A stretch of DNA of 41,151 nucleotides from Candidatus Excrementavichristensenella intestinipullorum (GCA_018711685.1 DVHZ01000177.1:1-41151); one strand, 5' to 3'; shown: positions 1 through 8,147, counted from the stretch's first letter. Notes: generated by a model from the letters alone, not told the origin. Numbers and translations: made by a program.

Positions 1-31
1 TTTTCGGGGAAACCTTTGGTTTCCCCGAAAA
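1..31. terminator. Two-way intrinsic terminator
   Basis: A perfect 14-bp stem (1-14 with 18-31) around a 3-base loop. It starts with TTTT and ends with AAAA, so it would work as a terminator in both directions. It lies about 80 bases past the stop of the SGNH hydrolase gene and probably ends that leftward operon. A second weaker hairpin (81-87 with 94-100) sits between it and the gene. Confidence 0.8.
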
Positions 32-111
32 ACCGGCCGCGCAGCGAAAGCTCTCCTCATCGCCTCGCCGGAAAATCGCCCTTGGGGCTGCTCCCCCAAG
101 AGCCGCCTCCA

Positions 112-882
112 TCAGCCGTCATCCTGCTCCCCGGCGGAGGCGGGATGGGGCACATAGGCCTCATCCCCCACGTAGGGCGCCAGGCATTGGGCCAATAGGT
201 CCTTGCCCTGCTGGGACAGATGTACGCCGTCCTTGGTGTACGCCTCCACCAATTGCCCCTGGCCGTCCACGAACTGGCTGTGGGTGTCGATATAGGGGAT
301 ATCCAACTCCGCCGCCAGTGCCTGAATCATCTGATTGGCCTCCAATATCTGTTGGTTGGACACATCGGAGGGTGGGCAGGTGGGTAGGATGCTCACCATG
401 TACAGCTGGGCCTGAGGCAGGTCCTCCCGCAGCTGGTCAACCAGCTGCCGGTACCCTTCCGACAAATTCTCCAGGTACCGGCCCTTGCCCATATTGTTCA
501 CCCCAATGAGGATGAACACCTTGTCCGGGTTCACCGCCCGTACCATGCCGGTGCGCTCCAACAGCCCCGCCACCGTGTCGCCGCTGTAGCCCAGATTGCA
601 CACCGCGATCCCCGGGAAATAGTCCTGCCAGCGGTTATTTTTGGTGATGGAATCCCCAAAGAAAGCCACGTCGGCCTTGTAATTCATGCTCTCCAGGCTG
701 GCTTGCCAGCCCAGCAGGGCATTATGGTCCCTAGTCGGGTCCTTTTCGGTGGTGAGTCCCAACTTGATGAGCACCTTGCGGGTATACCCTTCCCGGTGCC
801 AAATGATGCCCAGCAGGGACATGGACACCAAGCAAAGCACCACCAATCCGGCGATCACCGCCTTGGCCTTTCTTCCCTTCAT
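112..882 (-). CDS. Membrane-anchored SGNH/GDSL hydrolase
   Basis: A 256-residue protein of the SGNH (GDSL-type) esterase/acetylhydrolase family. Residues 6-27 are a hydrophobic segment near a basic N-terminus (KGRKAK), so the enzyme is probably tethered to the outer face of the membrane. Family blocks are visible: FFGDSIT with Ser78, NLGYSGDT (Gly98), GVNN with Asn130, and DGVHLS with Asp218 and His221. These supply the Ser-Asp-His catalytic set and the oxyanion hole. The start chosen is the ATG at 882, preceded by AGGAGG at good spacing; the frame is open further upstream, but that part runs inside the glycosylase gene. Its ATGA overlaps the stop of that gene, implying translational coupling. 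The substrate is unknown; cell-wall or polysaccharide O-acetyl esters are plausible by family, but this is inference. Confidence 0.85.
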   Translation of the reverse strand: MKGRKAKAVIAGLVVLCLVSMSLLGIIWHREGYTRKVLIKLGLTTEKDPTRDHNALLGWQASLESMNYKADVAFFGDSITKNNRWQDYFPGIAVCNLGYSGDTVAGLLERTGMVRAVNPDKVFILIGVNNMGKGRYLENLSEGYRQLVDQLREDLPQAQLYMVSILPTCPPSDVSNQQILEANQMIQALAAELDIPYIDTHSQFVDGQGQLVEAYTKDGVHLSQQGKDLLAQCLAPYVGDEAYVPHPASAGEQDDG

Positions 883-1769
883 GCGCGCCTCCTCTTTTCC
901 CTCTGCGCCGCTTCTCCGGCGGCTTGACCCAGCTCCAGCTCCATGTCCGGCTCGGGACCCGCTCTCCCTGCGGCCAAGGCCCTGCGATAGAAAAACATGT
1001 ACTGCTGCATGACCCCCGCGCACTGGCCGTACCGCTCAAAGGGCGATACGCCGCCGTACCGCTCCTCAATCACCCGCTGAATCCATACGTCCACCGGACT
1101 GGCCGCCAGGCGGTGATAGCCGAACAGCATCACGCAGTCGGCCACCTTGATCCCCACCCCGGGCAGCGCCATCAGGGCCCGGCGCAGCGCCTGGTCCTCC
1201 AGCGCTCCCAAGGCCGCCAGGTCTACCCGGCCGCTGGCTACCGCCTGGGCCGTGCCCAGCACGTAGGGCGCCCTGTAGCCCAAGGCGCAGTCCCGCAGCA
1301 CCGCTTCCGGCGCCCCGGCCAGGGCTTGGGGGGTGGGAAAGGCGAATAGCCCCTCCCCCATTTCCGCGCCGAACCGGGCGCACAGCGCCTCCACGCACCG
1401 GCGAATGGCGGGAATATTCCGGCGGGTGGACAAAATAAAGCTGATTAACGTCTCCCAAGGGTCCTGGCGCAGGATGCGCAGGCCGCTGCCGTACCGGGCG
1501 GCCCGGGTGAGAAAGCCGTCCGCCGGGTCGATGCTGGCCATCAGCCCGCCGTAGTCGCCGTCCCAGTCGAAATAGTGCGCCCAGAAGGCGTCAAATTGGT
1601 CCTGGCCGCAGTCGAAGGCGAACAGCCCCTCCCCCGCCTGGGACACCCGCACCCAACGGTCCCCGGCGGCCACCCGGAATACCCCTGGTTCCACCTGACT
1701 CATGCGAAAGCACTGCCCGCTATCCATGATGGCGGCCAGGTCCAAGTGGCTGGCCCGCTGAAGCACCAT
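879..1769 (-). CDS. ogg: 8-oxoguanine DNA glycosylase, OGG1 type
   Basis: A 296-residue base-excision repair enzyme of the HhH-GPD superfamily, expected to remove 8-oxoguanine and nick the strand by beta-elimination. The N-terminal OGG domain starts with the typical SGQCFR stretch (residues 17-22). The helix-hairpin-helix motif LPGVGIKVADC contains the Schiff-base lysine (Lys208), and PVDVWI contains the activating Asp227. The layout matches OGG1 (K...PVDV) rather than MutY, and no iron-sulfur cysteine cluster is seen. The ATG at 1769 lies 2 bases after the aroQ stop. A TTG at 1811 inside aroQ has a better ribosome site (GAAGG) and would add 14 residues, so the start is uncertain. The stop overlaps the next gene's start (ATGA). 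Confidence 0.85.
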   Translation of the reverse strand: MVLQRASHLDLAAIMDSGQCFRMSQVEPGVFRVAAGDRWVRVSQAGEGLFAFDCGQDQFDAFWAHYFDWDGDYGGLMASIDPADGFLTRAARYGSGLRILRQDPWETLISFILSTRRNIPAIRRCVEALCARFGAEMGEGLFAFPTPQALAGAPEAVLRDCALGYRAPYVLGTAQAVASGRVDLAALGALEDQALRRALMALPGVGIKVADCVMLFGYHRLAASPVDVWIQRVIEERYGGVSPFERYGQCAGVMQQYMFFYRRALAAGRAGPEPDMELELGQAAGEAAQREKRRRA

Positions 1770-1771
1770 GG

Positions 1772-2203
1772 CTAGGAGAGCCGGGCCTTCAGCCGGCGCA
1801 GCGCCTCGCAATAGCCTTCAAAGCCCATGCCCATGACAGTGTCCACGCAGGCCAGGCGCACGTAGGAAATCTGCCGGAAATCCTCTCGCTGGCTCACGTC
1901 GGAGATGTGTACCTCAATGGCGGGCAGGCTTACCGCCTTCAGGGCGTCCAGCAGGGCCACGCTGGTATGGGTATAGGCGGCGGGATTGATGATGATGCCC
2001 TGGCAGTCTCCCATGGCCGCCTGAATGCGGTCCACCAGGTCCCCCTCGTGGTTGGATTGGAAGATCTCCACCTCCACCCCTTCCTGACGGGCGCATTCCT
2101 CGATGGTCCATACCAGGTTGGCGTAGGTCCCTTTTCCGTAGATTCCCGGTTCCCGTATGCCCAGCAGGTTCAGGTTGGGGCCGTTGAGCACCAAAAACTT
2201 CAT
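1772..2203 (-). CDS. aroQ: 3-dehydroquinate dehydratase, type II
   Basis: A 143-residue type II dehydroquinase, the third step of the shikimate pathway (3-dehydroquinate to 3-dehydroshikimate). The length is normal for the family. Diagnostic motifs are all present: NGPNLNLLGIREPGIYG with catalytic Tyr22, QSNHEGDLVD around residue 50, INPAAYTH with Asn73 and His79, and EVHISD with His99. The start at 2203 (MKFLV) is preferred over the ATG at 2209 because GGGAGG stands about 7 bases before the former but only 1 base before the latter. It is the first of three tightly packed genes and lies behind a very strong GC hairpin (2237-2289). No other shikimate gene is in view. Confidence 0.95.
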   Translation of the reverse strand: MKFLVLNGPNLNLLGIREPGIYGKGTYANLVWTIEECARQEGVEVEIFQSNHEGDLVDRIQAAMGDCQGIIINPAAYTHTSVALLDALKAVSLPAIEVHISDVSQREDFRQISYVRLACVDTVMGMGFEGYCEALRRLKARLS

Positions 2204-2236
2204 CGCCATTCCTCCCGTAAATCGCCTGTCTGGGAG

Positions 2237-2289
2237 GGCGCGGGGCCGGGGGCGCGAGGGCTATGCCCTCGCGCCCCCGGCCCCGCGCC
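2237..2289. repeat. 25-bp perfect GC-rich hairpin
   Basis: A perfect inverted repeat of 25 bp per arm (2237-2261 with 2265-2289) around the loop TAT, made almost wholly of G and C. It fills most of the gap between the CofE-like gene and aroQ. There is no T-run on either side, so it is not a standard intrinsic terminator. It may act as an mRNA stabiliser, an attenuator, or be a REP-like element. Confidence 0.85.
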
Positions 2290-2296
2290 TCCAGCC

Positions 2297-3475
2297 TTAG
2301 TCGGCGTAATTGTCGAAGTAACCCTGTACCAACACGATGGGAGTGCCCTTGTCGCCGCTGCCGCTGGTCAAGTCGCACAGAGAGCCCAGCAGGTCGGTGT
2401 AGCGCCGGGGCGTAGTGCCCTGGGCCGCCATGGTGCCCACCAAGCTGCCCTGCTTTTCGTGGATGGCCTGGCGCATCATCTGGGCCGCCTCTTCCCCCTG
2501 GGCATCCTTAAACCGGGTATCCGCCAGGTGCTTGAGCTTGAGCTCGTTGGGCGTGCCCTCCAGCCCCTTGGTATAGCCGGGGGAAACCACCGGGTCCGCC
2601 AGCTCCCAGATCTTGCCCACCGGGTCCTTAAAGGCGCCGTCGCCATAGACCATCACTTCGATGTTCTTGCCGGTGGCCTCCTTCAAGAGCTTCTGCACCC
2701 GCTCCACAAAGGCCTGGCAGTCCCGGGGGAACAGCTTCACCGTGTGCTCGTCCGCCAGGTTGGAGCCGTACAGGCCGTAGTCCGGGTTATAGCCGCTGCC
2801 GTCCACCGGGTGGTTCAGGATATCCGCCAAAGATACGGCGGTCTTGGCCCCCGCCGCCTTCAACCGGCGCACCGTGCGCTGCCGGGTGTGGATGTCGCAG
2901 GCGATGGCGCAGTCGGTGTGCTTGAGCATCTCCCTGGGATCATTGGCCAAGAAGATCTCGGCCCCCGGGGCGATCTCCTGATACATGCGCACGTAATCCA
3001 CCCCGGTAAAGGGATGGCGCACTTCCTGCCCGAACAGCTGCCGGTAGCGCGGCTCGCTGAGCACGTCGGTCATGGGATCTACGCCCTTCTCGTCCAGCTC
3101 GTCCCAGCCGATTAAGTGATTGCCCACCTCGTCGGAGGGATAGGCCAGCTGGATGTGCAGCTTGTCCAGGCCCATGCTGATGCCCTTGAGCAGCATGGAG
3201 AACCGGTTGCGGCTGAGGATGGGATGGATGATTCCCGCCTCGCCGCCAGGGAACAGCTCCCGCACCGCTTGGGCGATCTGCTCCACCGTGGCGTAATTGC
3301 CCTGGGTGCGGGCCAGGGTGGACTCGGTCACGGCCACCACATCCCGGTCGCCAAGGGAGAAGCCCTCTCCCTTGGCCGCCCGCAATACGCACTCTACGGT
3401 TATCGCCGCCAGATCGTCTCCCCGCTTGAATATCGGAGCGCGAATGCCGCGCACCACCGTACCTACATATCTCAT
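2297..3475 (-). CDS. CofE-like (F420-0:gamma-glutamyl ligase family) protein
   Basis: A 392-residue protein resembling the coenzyme F420-0:L-glutamate ligase family (CofE-type fold), here in the longer form often found in Firmicutes that are not known to make F420. Visible landmarks are GDRDVVAVTES (near residue 55), HPILSRNRFS (about 98-107), ACDIHTRQR (about 200) and the C-terminal VLVQGYFDNYAD. The family couples an acid to an amino group using a nucleotide triphosphate, but the true substrate of this branch is not clear from sequence. The ATG at 3475 follows GGAGG by 9 bases and is the only well-placed start. An extended -10 promoter lies just upstream. No other F420 gene is in the window, so a role in F420 synthesis is doubtful. 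Confidence 0.7.
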   Translation of the reverse strand: MRYVGTVVRGIRAPIFKRGDDLAAITVECVLRAAKGEGFSLGDRDVVAVTESTLARTQGNYATVEQIAQAVRELFPGGEAGIIHPILSRNRFSMLLKGISMGLDKLHIQLAYPSDEVGNHLIGWDELDEKGVDPMTDVLSEPRYRQLFGQEVRHPFTGVDYVRMYQEIAPGAEIFLANDPREMLKHTDCAIACDIHTRQRTVRRLKAAGAKTAVSLADILNHPVDGSGYNPDYGLYGSNLADEHTVKLFPRDCQAFVERVQKLLKEATGKNIEVMVYGDGAFKDPVGKIWELADPVVSPGYTKGLEGTPNELKLKHLADTRFKDAQGEEAAQMMRQAIHEKQGSLVGTMAAQGTTPRRYTDLLGSLCDLTSGSGDKGTPIVLVQGYFDNYAD

Positions 3476-3513
3476 TGATTCCGCCTCCATCCAGGTTGAT
3501 GGCATTCCAATCT

Positions 3514-3543
3514 ATTATACCATACATTCCGCCTTGATTGCAA
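3514..3543 (-). promoter_or_regulatory. Sigma-A promoter for the CofE-like/aroQ run
   Basis: On the minus strand: TTGCAA (3538-3543), an 18-bp spacer, and TATAAT (3514-3519), preceded by TG one base before the -10 (extended -10). Transcription would start about 30 bases upstream of the ATG at 3475. Confidence 0.75.
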
Positions 3544-3673
3544 ATACATGGGCTCCTCCCGGGGATTTTTTCGGAGCGGGCCTCCTTCCGCGTCCTCACA
3601 GCCCCGCGCCGGCGGGAAAATACCGCCGCCTTTTCCCAGACGGCGGCGGGAATCGCTCCGCCCAGGCCCAGCA

Positions 3674-3703
3674 TTGACAGCCTCCCAGGGCCTGGCTTAT
3701 AAT
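3674..3703 (+). promoter_or_regulatory. Consensus sigma-A promoter for the YhcH-like gene
   Basis: TTGACA at 3674-3679 and TATAAT at 3698-3703 with an 18-bp spacer: both hexamers match the consensus perfectly. A GC hairpin (3623-3630 with 3641-3650) lies upstream between the two divergent promoters. Confidence 0.85.
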
Positions 3704-3756
3704 AGGAATGCAGACCGCGTCGTATCCAGTCAATGGGGACAAGGGAGGGGACTTTT

Positions 3757-4212
3757 ATGATCTACGATACCCTGCATAACGCCCGCCTCTATGAAGGGCT
3801 GGGCCCGGGTTTTCAGTGCGCCTTTGCGTATCTGACCAGCAACGACTTAGCTGCATTGGCGCCGGGACGGTATGATATCGACGGCAATCAGGTCTATCTC
3901 ATGATTCAGGAACCTGAGCTCAAGGCCTGGGATCAGGGACGCTGGGAGGCTCACCGCCGCTATGCGGACATTCAGCTGGTGCTGGCTGGCAGCGAACGCA
4001 TCGGCTTTTGCTCCGTGAGCAGCGCCCCGGTGGAGACGCCCTATTCCCCTGAAAACGACATCCTCTTCTATCAAGAAATGCCCGGAAACGAAGCGCTGGT
4101 ACGCGCCGGAGAGATGATGATCCTTTTCCCCCAGGACGCCCATAAGCCCTGTATCCGCCCCCACGGCGGCGGGGATAAGGTGCGCAAGGCGGTTGTGAAG
4201 GTGCTTTTGTAG
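3757..4212 (+). CDS. YhcH/YjgK/YiaL family protein
   Basis: A 151-residue protein of the YhcH/YjgK/YiaL (DUF386) family, small cupin-like proteins often found with sialic-acid or sugar-acid catabolic genes (for example EbgC and YiaL). Family features seen are the N-terminal MIYDTL, the EAHRRYADIQLVLAGSERI stretch (around residues 68-86) with the conserved E, H and D, and the FPQDAHKP segment near the end, whose His residues are candidate metal ligands. The ATG at 3757 has GGGAGGGG 6 bases upstream. It is monocistronic, with a perfect promoter and a strong terminator. Its neighbour across the terminator is the TRAP/aldolase cluster, which fits a link to sugar-acid use, though they are on opposite strands. 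Confidence 0.9.
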   Translation: MIYDTLHNARLYEGLGPGFQCAFAYLTSNDLAALAPGRYDIDGNQVYLMIQEPELKAWDQGRWEAHRRYADIQLVLAGSERIGFCSVSSAPVETPYSPENDILFYQEMPGNEALVRAGEMMILFPQDAHKPCIRPHGGGDKVRKAVVKVLL

Positions 4213-4227
4213 CCGGTGGAATTGAAA

Positions 4228-4265
4228 GCAAAGCGCCGCGCCGGGTTTCCGGCGCGGCGCTTTGC
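4228..4265. terminator. Two-way terminator between convergent genes
   Basis: A perfect 17-bp stem (4228-4244 with 4249-4265) with a GTTT loop. It sits between the convergent YhcH-like and dctM genes. The outer base pairs are A/T-rich on both sides, so it may serve both genes. Confidence 0.8.
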
Positions 4266-4280
4266 TTGGGCGCTGCGGCG

Positions 4281-5576
4281 TCAGCCGGTGTAGCCCAGCA
4301 ACAGGCGAGGTAGGATCAGGACGATATCCGGCACATAGGTAATCAGGAACAGCACGATGAGCATGGCCCCCAGGGGCAGCCATATTTCCTTGATGACGTC
4401 CTTGAGGGGCGTTCCGGAGATGCCGCTGGTGATGAACAGCAACATACCAAAGGGCGGAGTGGACAGGCCCACCATCATGTTGAACACCACCACCAGGCCG
4501 AAGTGCACCATGTCGATGCCCAGTTCCCGGGCCACGGGCAGCAGGATGGGGATAAAGACCACCTGGATGACCGAGGTATCGATGAACATGCCCAGGATCA
4601 GGATGGCGATGTTCACGATGAGCAGGAACATGTACTTGTTGGTGGTCAGGCTGAGGATCAGGTTGCCCACCTGCACGGCGATTTGCTCCCGGGCCACGAT
4701 GTAGCTGATGCAGGTAGCCGCGCCGATCATCAGGGATACGGAACCCACGGAGCGCACCGTGTCCACCAGCACCCGCCACAGGTCCTTCCAGCCCATCATG
4801 CGGTAGGCGAACACGGCGATGAGCAGGGCGTAGAAGCCGGCCACGGCGCCCGCCTCGGTGGGGGTCATGACGCCGGTGTAGATGCCCACCAGCAGGATGA
4901 CCGGGGTGAGGATGGCGGGAATGGCCCGGAAGGTGTAGAGCAGGAAGCCCTTCAGGTTCACCTTCTCGCTGCAGGGATAATTGCGCTTGTGGGCCACGAA
5001 GGCCACGTAGAGCATCAGGGCAATGGCCAGCAGCACGCCGGGCACCATGCCGCCCATGAACAGGGCGCCTACCGACGCGCCGGAGAGCATGGAGTAGATG
5101 ACCATGGGGATGGACGGGGGGAAGATGGGGCCAATGGTGGCCGATGCTGCGGTCACCGCGCAGGAGAAGCCGTCGTCGTAGCCCTCGGCGCGCATGGCGT
5201 CGATCTCCATCTTGCCCAGGCCGGAGGCGTCGGCGATGGCCGAGCCGGTCATGCCCGAGAACACCAGGGAGGCCAGCACGTTCACGTGGCCCAAGCCACC
5301 CTTAAACCGGCCCACGAAGCCCTTGGCAAAGCCGAATACCTTGTCGGTCACCTTGCCCGAGTTCATCACGTTGGCGGCGAATATGAACAGGGGCACCGCC
5401 ACGATGGTGTAGTTGGTGTAGAAGGTTTTCAGCGTCTGCTGGGCCACCATCTTCACCGCGTCGCCGGACACGATAAAATAGAATACGCACGCGCACATCA
5501 GGCCCATGGGGATGGGCATTTTGAGCACGAAGATCAGCACGAACATGATCAGGAACACAATCAACGGCGCGCTCAT
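4281..5576 (-). CDS. dctM: TRAP transporter large permease, DctM
   Basis: A 431-residue integral membrane protein, the ion-coupled translocation subunit of a TRAP (tripartite ATP-independent periplasmic) transporter. The usual length and many long hydrophobic segments are present. Typical DctM landmarks are AVPLFIFAANVMNSG (around 60-74), FSGMTGSAIADASGLG (around 106-121) and IGPIFPPSIPMVIYS (around 148-162), the conserved GSA and PPS elements that line the elevator domain. It starts at the ATG at 5576, overlapping the dctQ stop by 4 bases. It is the last gene of the leftward aldolase/TRAP cluster. Confidence 0.95.
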   Translation of the reverse strand: MSAPLIVFLIMFVLIFVLKMPIPMGLMCACVFYFIVSGDAVKMVAQQTLKTFYTNYTIVAVPLFIFAANVMNSGKVTDKVFGFAKGFVGRFKGGLGHVNVLASLVFSGMTGSAIADASGLGKMEIDAMRAEGYDDGFSCAVTAASATIGPIFPPSIPMVIYSMLSGASVGALFMGGMVPGVLLAIALMLYVAFVAHKRNYPCSEKVNLKGFLLYTFRAIPAILTPVILLVGIYTGVMTPTEAGAVAGFYALLIAVFAYRMMGWKDLWRVLVDTVRSVGSVSLMIGAATCISYIVAREQIAVQVGNLILSLTTNKYMFLLIVNIAILILGMFIDTSVIQVVFIPILLPVARELGIDMVHFGLVVVFNMMVGLSTPPFGMLLFITSGISGTPLKDVIKEIWLPLGAMLIVLFLITYVPDIVLILPRLLLGYTG

Positions 5577-6163
5577 GCCTCATCCTCCTTTGCATTCTCG
5601 ATTTCCTTTGCGTCCTCGATGGCCAGCTCGGCCTCGGACATGTTCTCCCGCAACCGCTCCCGCACTTCCTCCGGAGAGGCCAGGCCCAGGAACAGCCGGG
5701 CGTCCTTGTACATATCGATGAGCATGTAGATGGTGATCATCACCATAAAGGCAATATAGGGCATGTACACGAAGTTGAGCCCGATCTTCAGCACGCTGGT
5801 GCGCTGCATCTTCATGAAATCGATGAACTCCACGCTGTCCACAAAGGAATAGATCATGGCAAAGGCGATCAGGGCATTGCCCAGGAACGAGGTGATGGCC
5901 TTGCCCTTGATCCCCATCTTGTCGTATATCAGGGTGAATACCACGTGGCTGTTGCTGCGCTGAGCTAGGCAGGCGCCCAGCACCACGGTCCACAGGTAGC
6001 AGGACACGGTGACCTCATAGGCCCACTGTAGCGGCTGCCTGAGCACGTAGCGGCAGAAGATTTGCAGAATGAATACCAGAAACATGATGACGAAGCTGGT
6101 CACGGGAATGTAGATCTCCACCACATCTCTCAAAACCAGCCCCAACTTTTTCAGTTTCTCCAT
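5573..6163 (-). CDS. dctQ: TRAP transporter small permease, DctQ
   Basis: A 196-residue small membrane subunit of a TRAP transporter. Four hydrophobic segments are visible, with the family hallmark FCRYVLRQPLQWAYEV (around residues 39-54) between the first two. The protein ends in an acidic, likely helical tail rich in Glu and Ala (about 160-196), longer than in many DctQ proteins. The start at 6163 follows AAGGGGGG by 6 bases; a longer frame to 6235 lacks a ribosome site and similarity. It pairs with DctM, whose start it overlaps. Confidence 0.92.
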   Translation of the reverse strand: MEKLKKLGLVLRDVVEIYIPVTSFVIMFLVFILQIFCRYVLRQPLQWAYEVTVSCYLWTVVLGACLAQRSNSHVVFTLIYDKMGIKGKAITSFLGNALIAFAMIYSFVDSVEFIDFMKMQRTSVLKIGLNFVYMPYIAFMVMITIYMLIDMYKDARLFLGLASPEEVRERLRENMSEAELAIEDAKEIENAKEDEA

Positions 6164-6282
6164 TTGTGTCCCCCCTTCCAGCATAATCCCCCAAGCCAGG
6201 GCCCGTGCGCCGGTGTGCAACCGGTCCCATGGCAATTACGCAAATTGTTCTAAAGGTGGAATTAACGCATCCGGTCAAAGGG

Positions 6283-6307
6283 GGGCGCGCACCTGGAGTG
6301 CGCGCCC
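6283..6307 (-). terminator. Hairpin between dctP and dctQ (possible attenuator)
   Basis: A perfect 10-bp stem (6283-6292 with 6298-6307) with a 5-base loop. On the minus strand it is followed by a C-run and TTT, so any termination would be partial. It could let DctP be made in excess over DctQM. Confidence 0.55.
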
Positions 6308-6326
6308 GCCCCGCTGGGTCAGGCGA

Positions 6327-7325
6327 TTAGGCCATGGCCTCGATCTGCTCCAGCAGGTCCTTGTCCCAGCTGTCGGAGATGGGGTCGTTCAGGTAGTAAT
6401 TGAGCACGTGCTCGGAGAAAGCGTCGATGTCGGCTTCGTACACGGACACGCCCTCGGCCTTGAAGAAGTCCACCAGCTCGGCCTCCCGGGCCAGGTTGGT
6501 CTCGTCGCAGTACTTGCGGCCGGCCTCAACGCCCTGCATGATGATGTCCTTCTGGGCGTCGGTGAGGCTCTCCCACTTCTGCAGGTTGATGGCGGGCCAC
6601 ACGGAGTCCACCAGGTGGTTGGTCATGGTAATGGACTTCTGCACCTCATAGAACTTGGCGCTCTCCACGGAGGGCAGGGGGTTGTCCTGGCCGTCCACGA
6701 CGCCGGTCTGCAGCGCCAGATACAGCTCGGAGAAGGAGATGGGGGTGGGGTTGGCGCCCAGGGCCTGGCCCAGGAACAGCCACGCCTCGGAGTTGGGCAT
6801 GCGCAGGTTGACGCCGTTCAGGTCCTCAGGGGTGGTCACGGCCCTGTCCTCGCTGAGGGAGATCTCCCGGGAGCCCAGGTACCAGGCGCCCAGGGGCAGG
6901 ATGCCCTGCTCCTGACCGATCTTCTCAAACACGCTCTTGCCGATCTCGCCGTTGAGCACGTTGGTCATGTGATCGTAGCTCTTGAACACGTAGCCCGCGG
7001 TGAACATGGACACCCAGGGGGAGCCCGTGGTCAGCCAGGAGGCGCTGGACAATGTCATGTCGGCGTCGCCGCCCACCACGGCCACCACTTCTTCTTCCTG
7101 GGTGAACAGGGTGGCGTCGGTGTAGACTTCCACCTGGATATTGCCGCCGGACAGTTCCTCGACCACCTTCTCAAACTCCATCATGGCCTTGGCGTGGGTA
7201 TCGGTGGACACGGCGGTCAGGGTGACGATGAGCTTGACGGGCTCGCCCAGATCCTGAGCGAAGGCCACGGTGGCGGCGCTCAGCGCCACCAGCAGGACCA
7301 GAACCAGGGACAGTACCTTCTTCAT
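6327..7325 (-). CDS. dctP: TRAP transporter substrate-binding protein, DctP
   Basis: A 332-residue DctP-family solute receptor. Residues 1-23 form a Sec signal peptide ending in VAFA/QD; no lipobox cysteine is seen, so in a Gram-positive cell the anchoring route is unclear. Family traits include VEVYTDATLFTQEEEVVAVVGGDADM (about residues 61-86), the conserved arginine in LNGVNLRMPNSE (about 170-181), and the GVVDGQDNPLPS motif (about 213-224), which resembles the canonical DGQENP. These residues normally clamp a carboxylate group of the ligand, so an organic or sugar acid is expected. The start follows a GGGAGG ribosome site. The downstream hairpin and DctQM complete the transporter. Confidence 0.93.
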   Translation of the reverse strand: MKKVLSLVLVLLVALSAATVAFAQDLGEPVKLIVTLTAVSTDTHAKAMMEFEKVVEELSGGNIQVEVYTDATLFTQEEEVVAVVGGDADMTLSSASWLTTGSPWVSMFTAGYVFKSYDHMTNVLNGEIGKSVFEKIGQEQGILPLGAWYLGSREISLSEDRAVTTPEDLNGVNLRMPNSEAWLFLGQALGANPTPISFSELYLALQTGVVDGQDNPLPSVESAKFYEVQKSITMTNHLVDSVWPAINLQKWESLTDAQKDIIMQGVEAGRKYCDETNLAREAELVDFFKAEGVSVYEADIDAFSEHVLNYYLNDPISDSWDKDLLEQIEAMA

Positions 7326-7359
7326 GGGTATATCCTCCCTCTTAAAATGAGTATATTCA

Positions 7360-7376
7360 TGCGGAATTTCTCCGCA
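7360..7376 (-). promoter_or_regulatory. Small hairpin in the gntR-dctP gap
   Basis: Inverted repeat TGCGGA/TCCGCA (7360-7365 and 7371-7376) with a 5-base loop in the 54-base gap upstream of dctP. No promoter is evident here. It may be an mRNA processing or stabilising structure, or an operator half-site pair. Confidence 0.35.
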
Positions 7377-7379
7377 ATC

Positions 7380-8090
7380 CTATCTAGGTTGGCTTCGCTG
7401 GTAATTTTTCGCGTTTTCCAGAGATTGAACCAAGTGCTCCCGCATGGCCCGTTCCGCCTGTTCCGGGTTCCGGGCCCTGATGGCCACCATGATGCGCTGG
7501 TGGCGCAGGATGGCGTCGTCGATGCCGCCCACGGTAAAAATGCCGGTGCTGATGTTTTCCTTAAAGATATTGGACATGGCCTGCACCAGCAACGCCAGCA
7601 ACGGATTGCCGGAGGCCTGGGCGATGAGGTAGTGAAAGTCGAAATCCAAATCCCGCCGTTCCTCTACCGACAGCGTCCGGTCCCGCAGCCGTTTCAGGAT
7701 TTGCTCCATCGCGGCCAATTGCGCCTCGCTGGCGCACTTCACCGCCCGGCGCACCGAGGCGCACTCCAATACCCCGCGCACGTCGTAAATGGAGGAAGTG
7801 TCTATGCCGTCGCAGCGGATGATTCGCGCCATCACGTCGGACAGGTTCTGGGCTTCCGGCCGGGTGACGTAGGCCCCCGAGCCGGTGCGGGAATCGATGA
7901 GGCCCCGCTCCTTGAGCAGCTTAAAGGCCTCCCGCACGATGGTGCGGCTCACCCCGTAGCGCTCCGCCAGCGCCTGTTCGCTGGGCAATCGCTCCCCGTC
8001 GGCGTGGCCGGAGATGATCTGCTGCTCCAGCAGGTTGGCCACCTGTTCGTACAAATGCTCCTTGTTCAAAGGACTGGCGCTCGATTGCAT
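7380..8090 (-). CDS. GntR family regulator with FCD domain
   Basis: A 236-residue FadR-subfamily regulator. The N-terminal winged helix-turn-helix is clear (LPSEQALAERYGVSRTIV, about residues 36-53, then REAFKLLKERGLI). It is followed by an all-helical FCD effector domain with the metal-binding pattern Asp...His (DFDFHYL), HQRIM and REHL. Such proteins sense sugar acids or other carboxylates and usually repress the adjacent catabolic operon. The start at 8090 is preceded by GGAGGAGGAG at 6 bases. It lies between the aldolase genes and the TRAP genes in the same orientation, so it very likely controls this cluster. A candidate operator is TGTGGCCACA at 9933-9942. Confidence 0.92.
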   Translation of the reverse strand: MQSSASPLNKEHLYEQVANLLEQQIISGHADGERLPSEQALAERYGVSRTIVREAFKLLKERGLIDSRTGSGAYVTRPEAQNLSDVMARIIRCDGIDTSSIYDVRGVLECASVRRAVKCASEAQLAAMEQILKRLRDRTLSVEERRDLDFDFHYLIAQASGNPLLALLVQAMSNIFKENISTGIFTVGGIDDAILRHQRIMVAIRARNPEQAERAMREHLVQSLENAKNYQRSQPR

Positions 8091-8147
8091 GATCTTCTCC
8101 TCCTCCACGCCCGCCCGGCCAGCGCGCCGGGTTCGGGGCCGGTCTCC

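Noticed and set aside
1907-3115. 402-codon plus-strand frame opposite aroQ and the CofE-like gene
   Set aside because: Rich in His, Gly, Gln and Val from reading the reverse strand of GC-rich genes; no ribosome site and no family motif.
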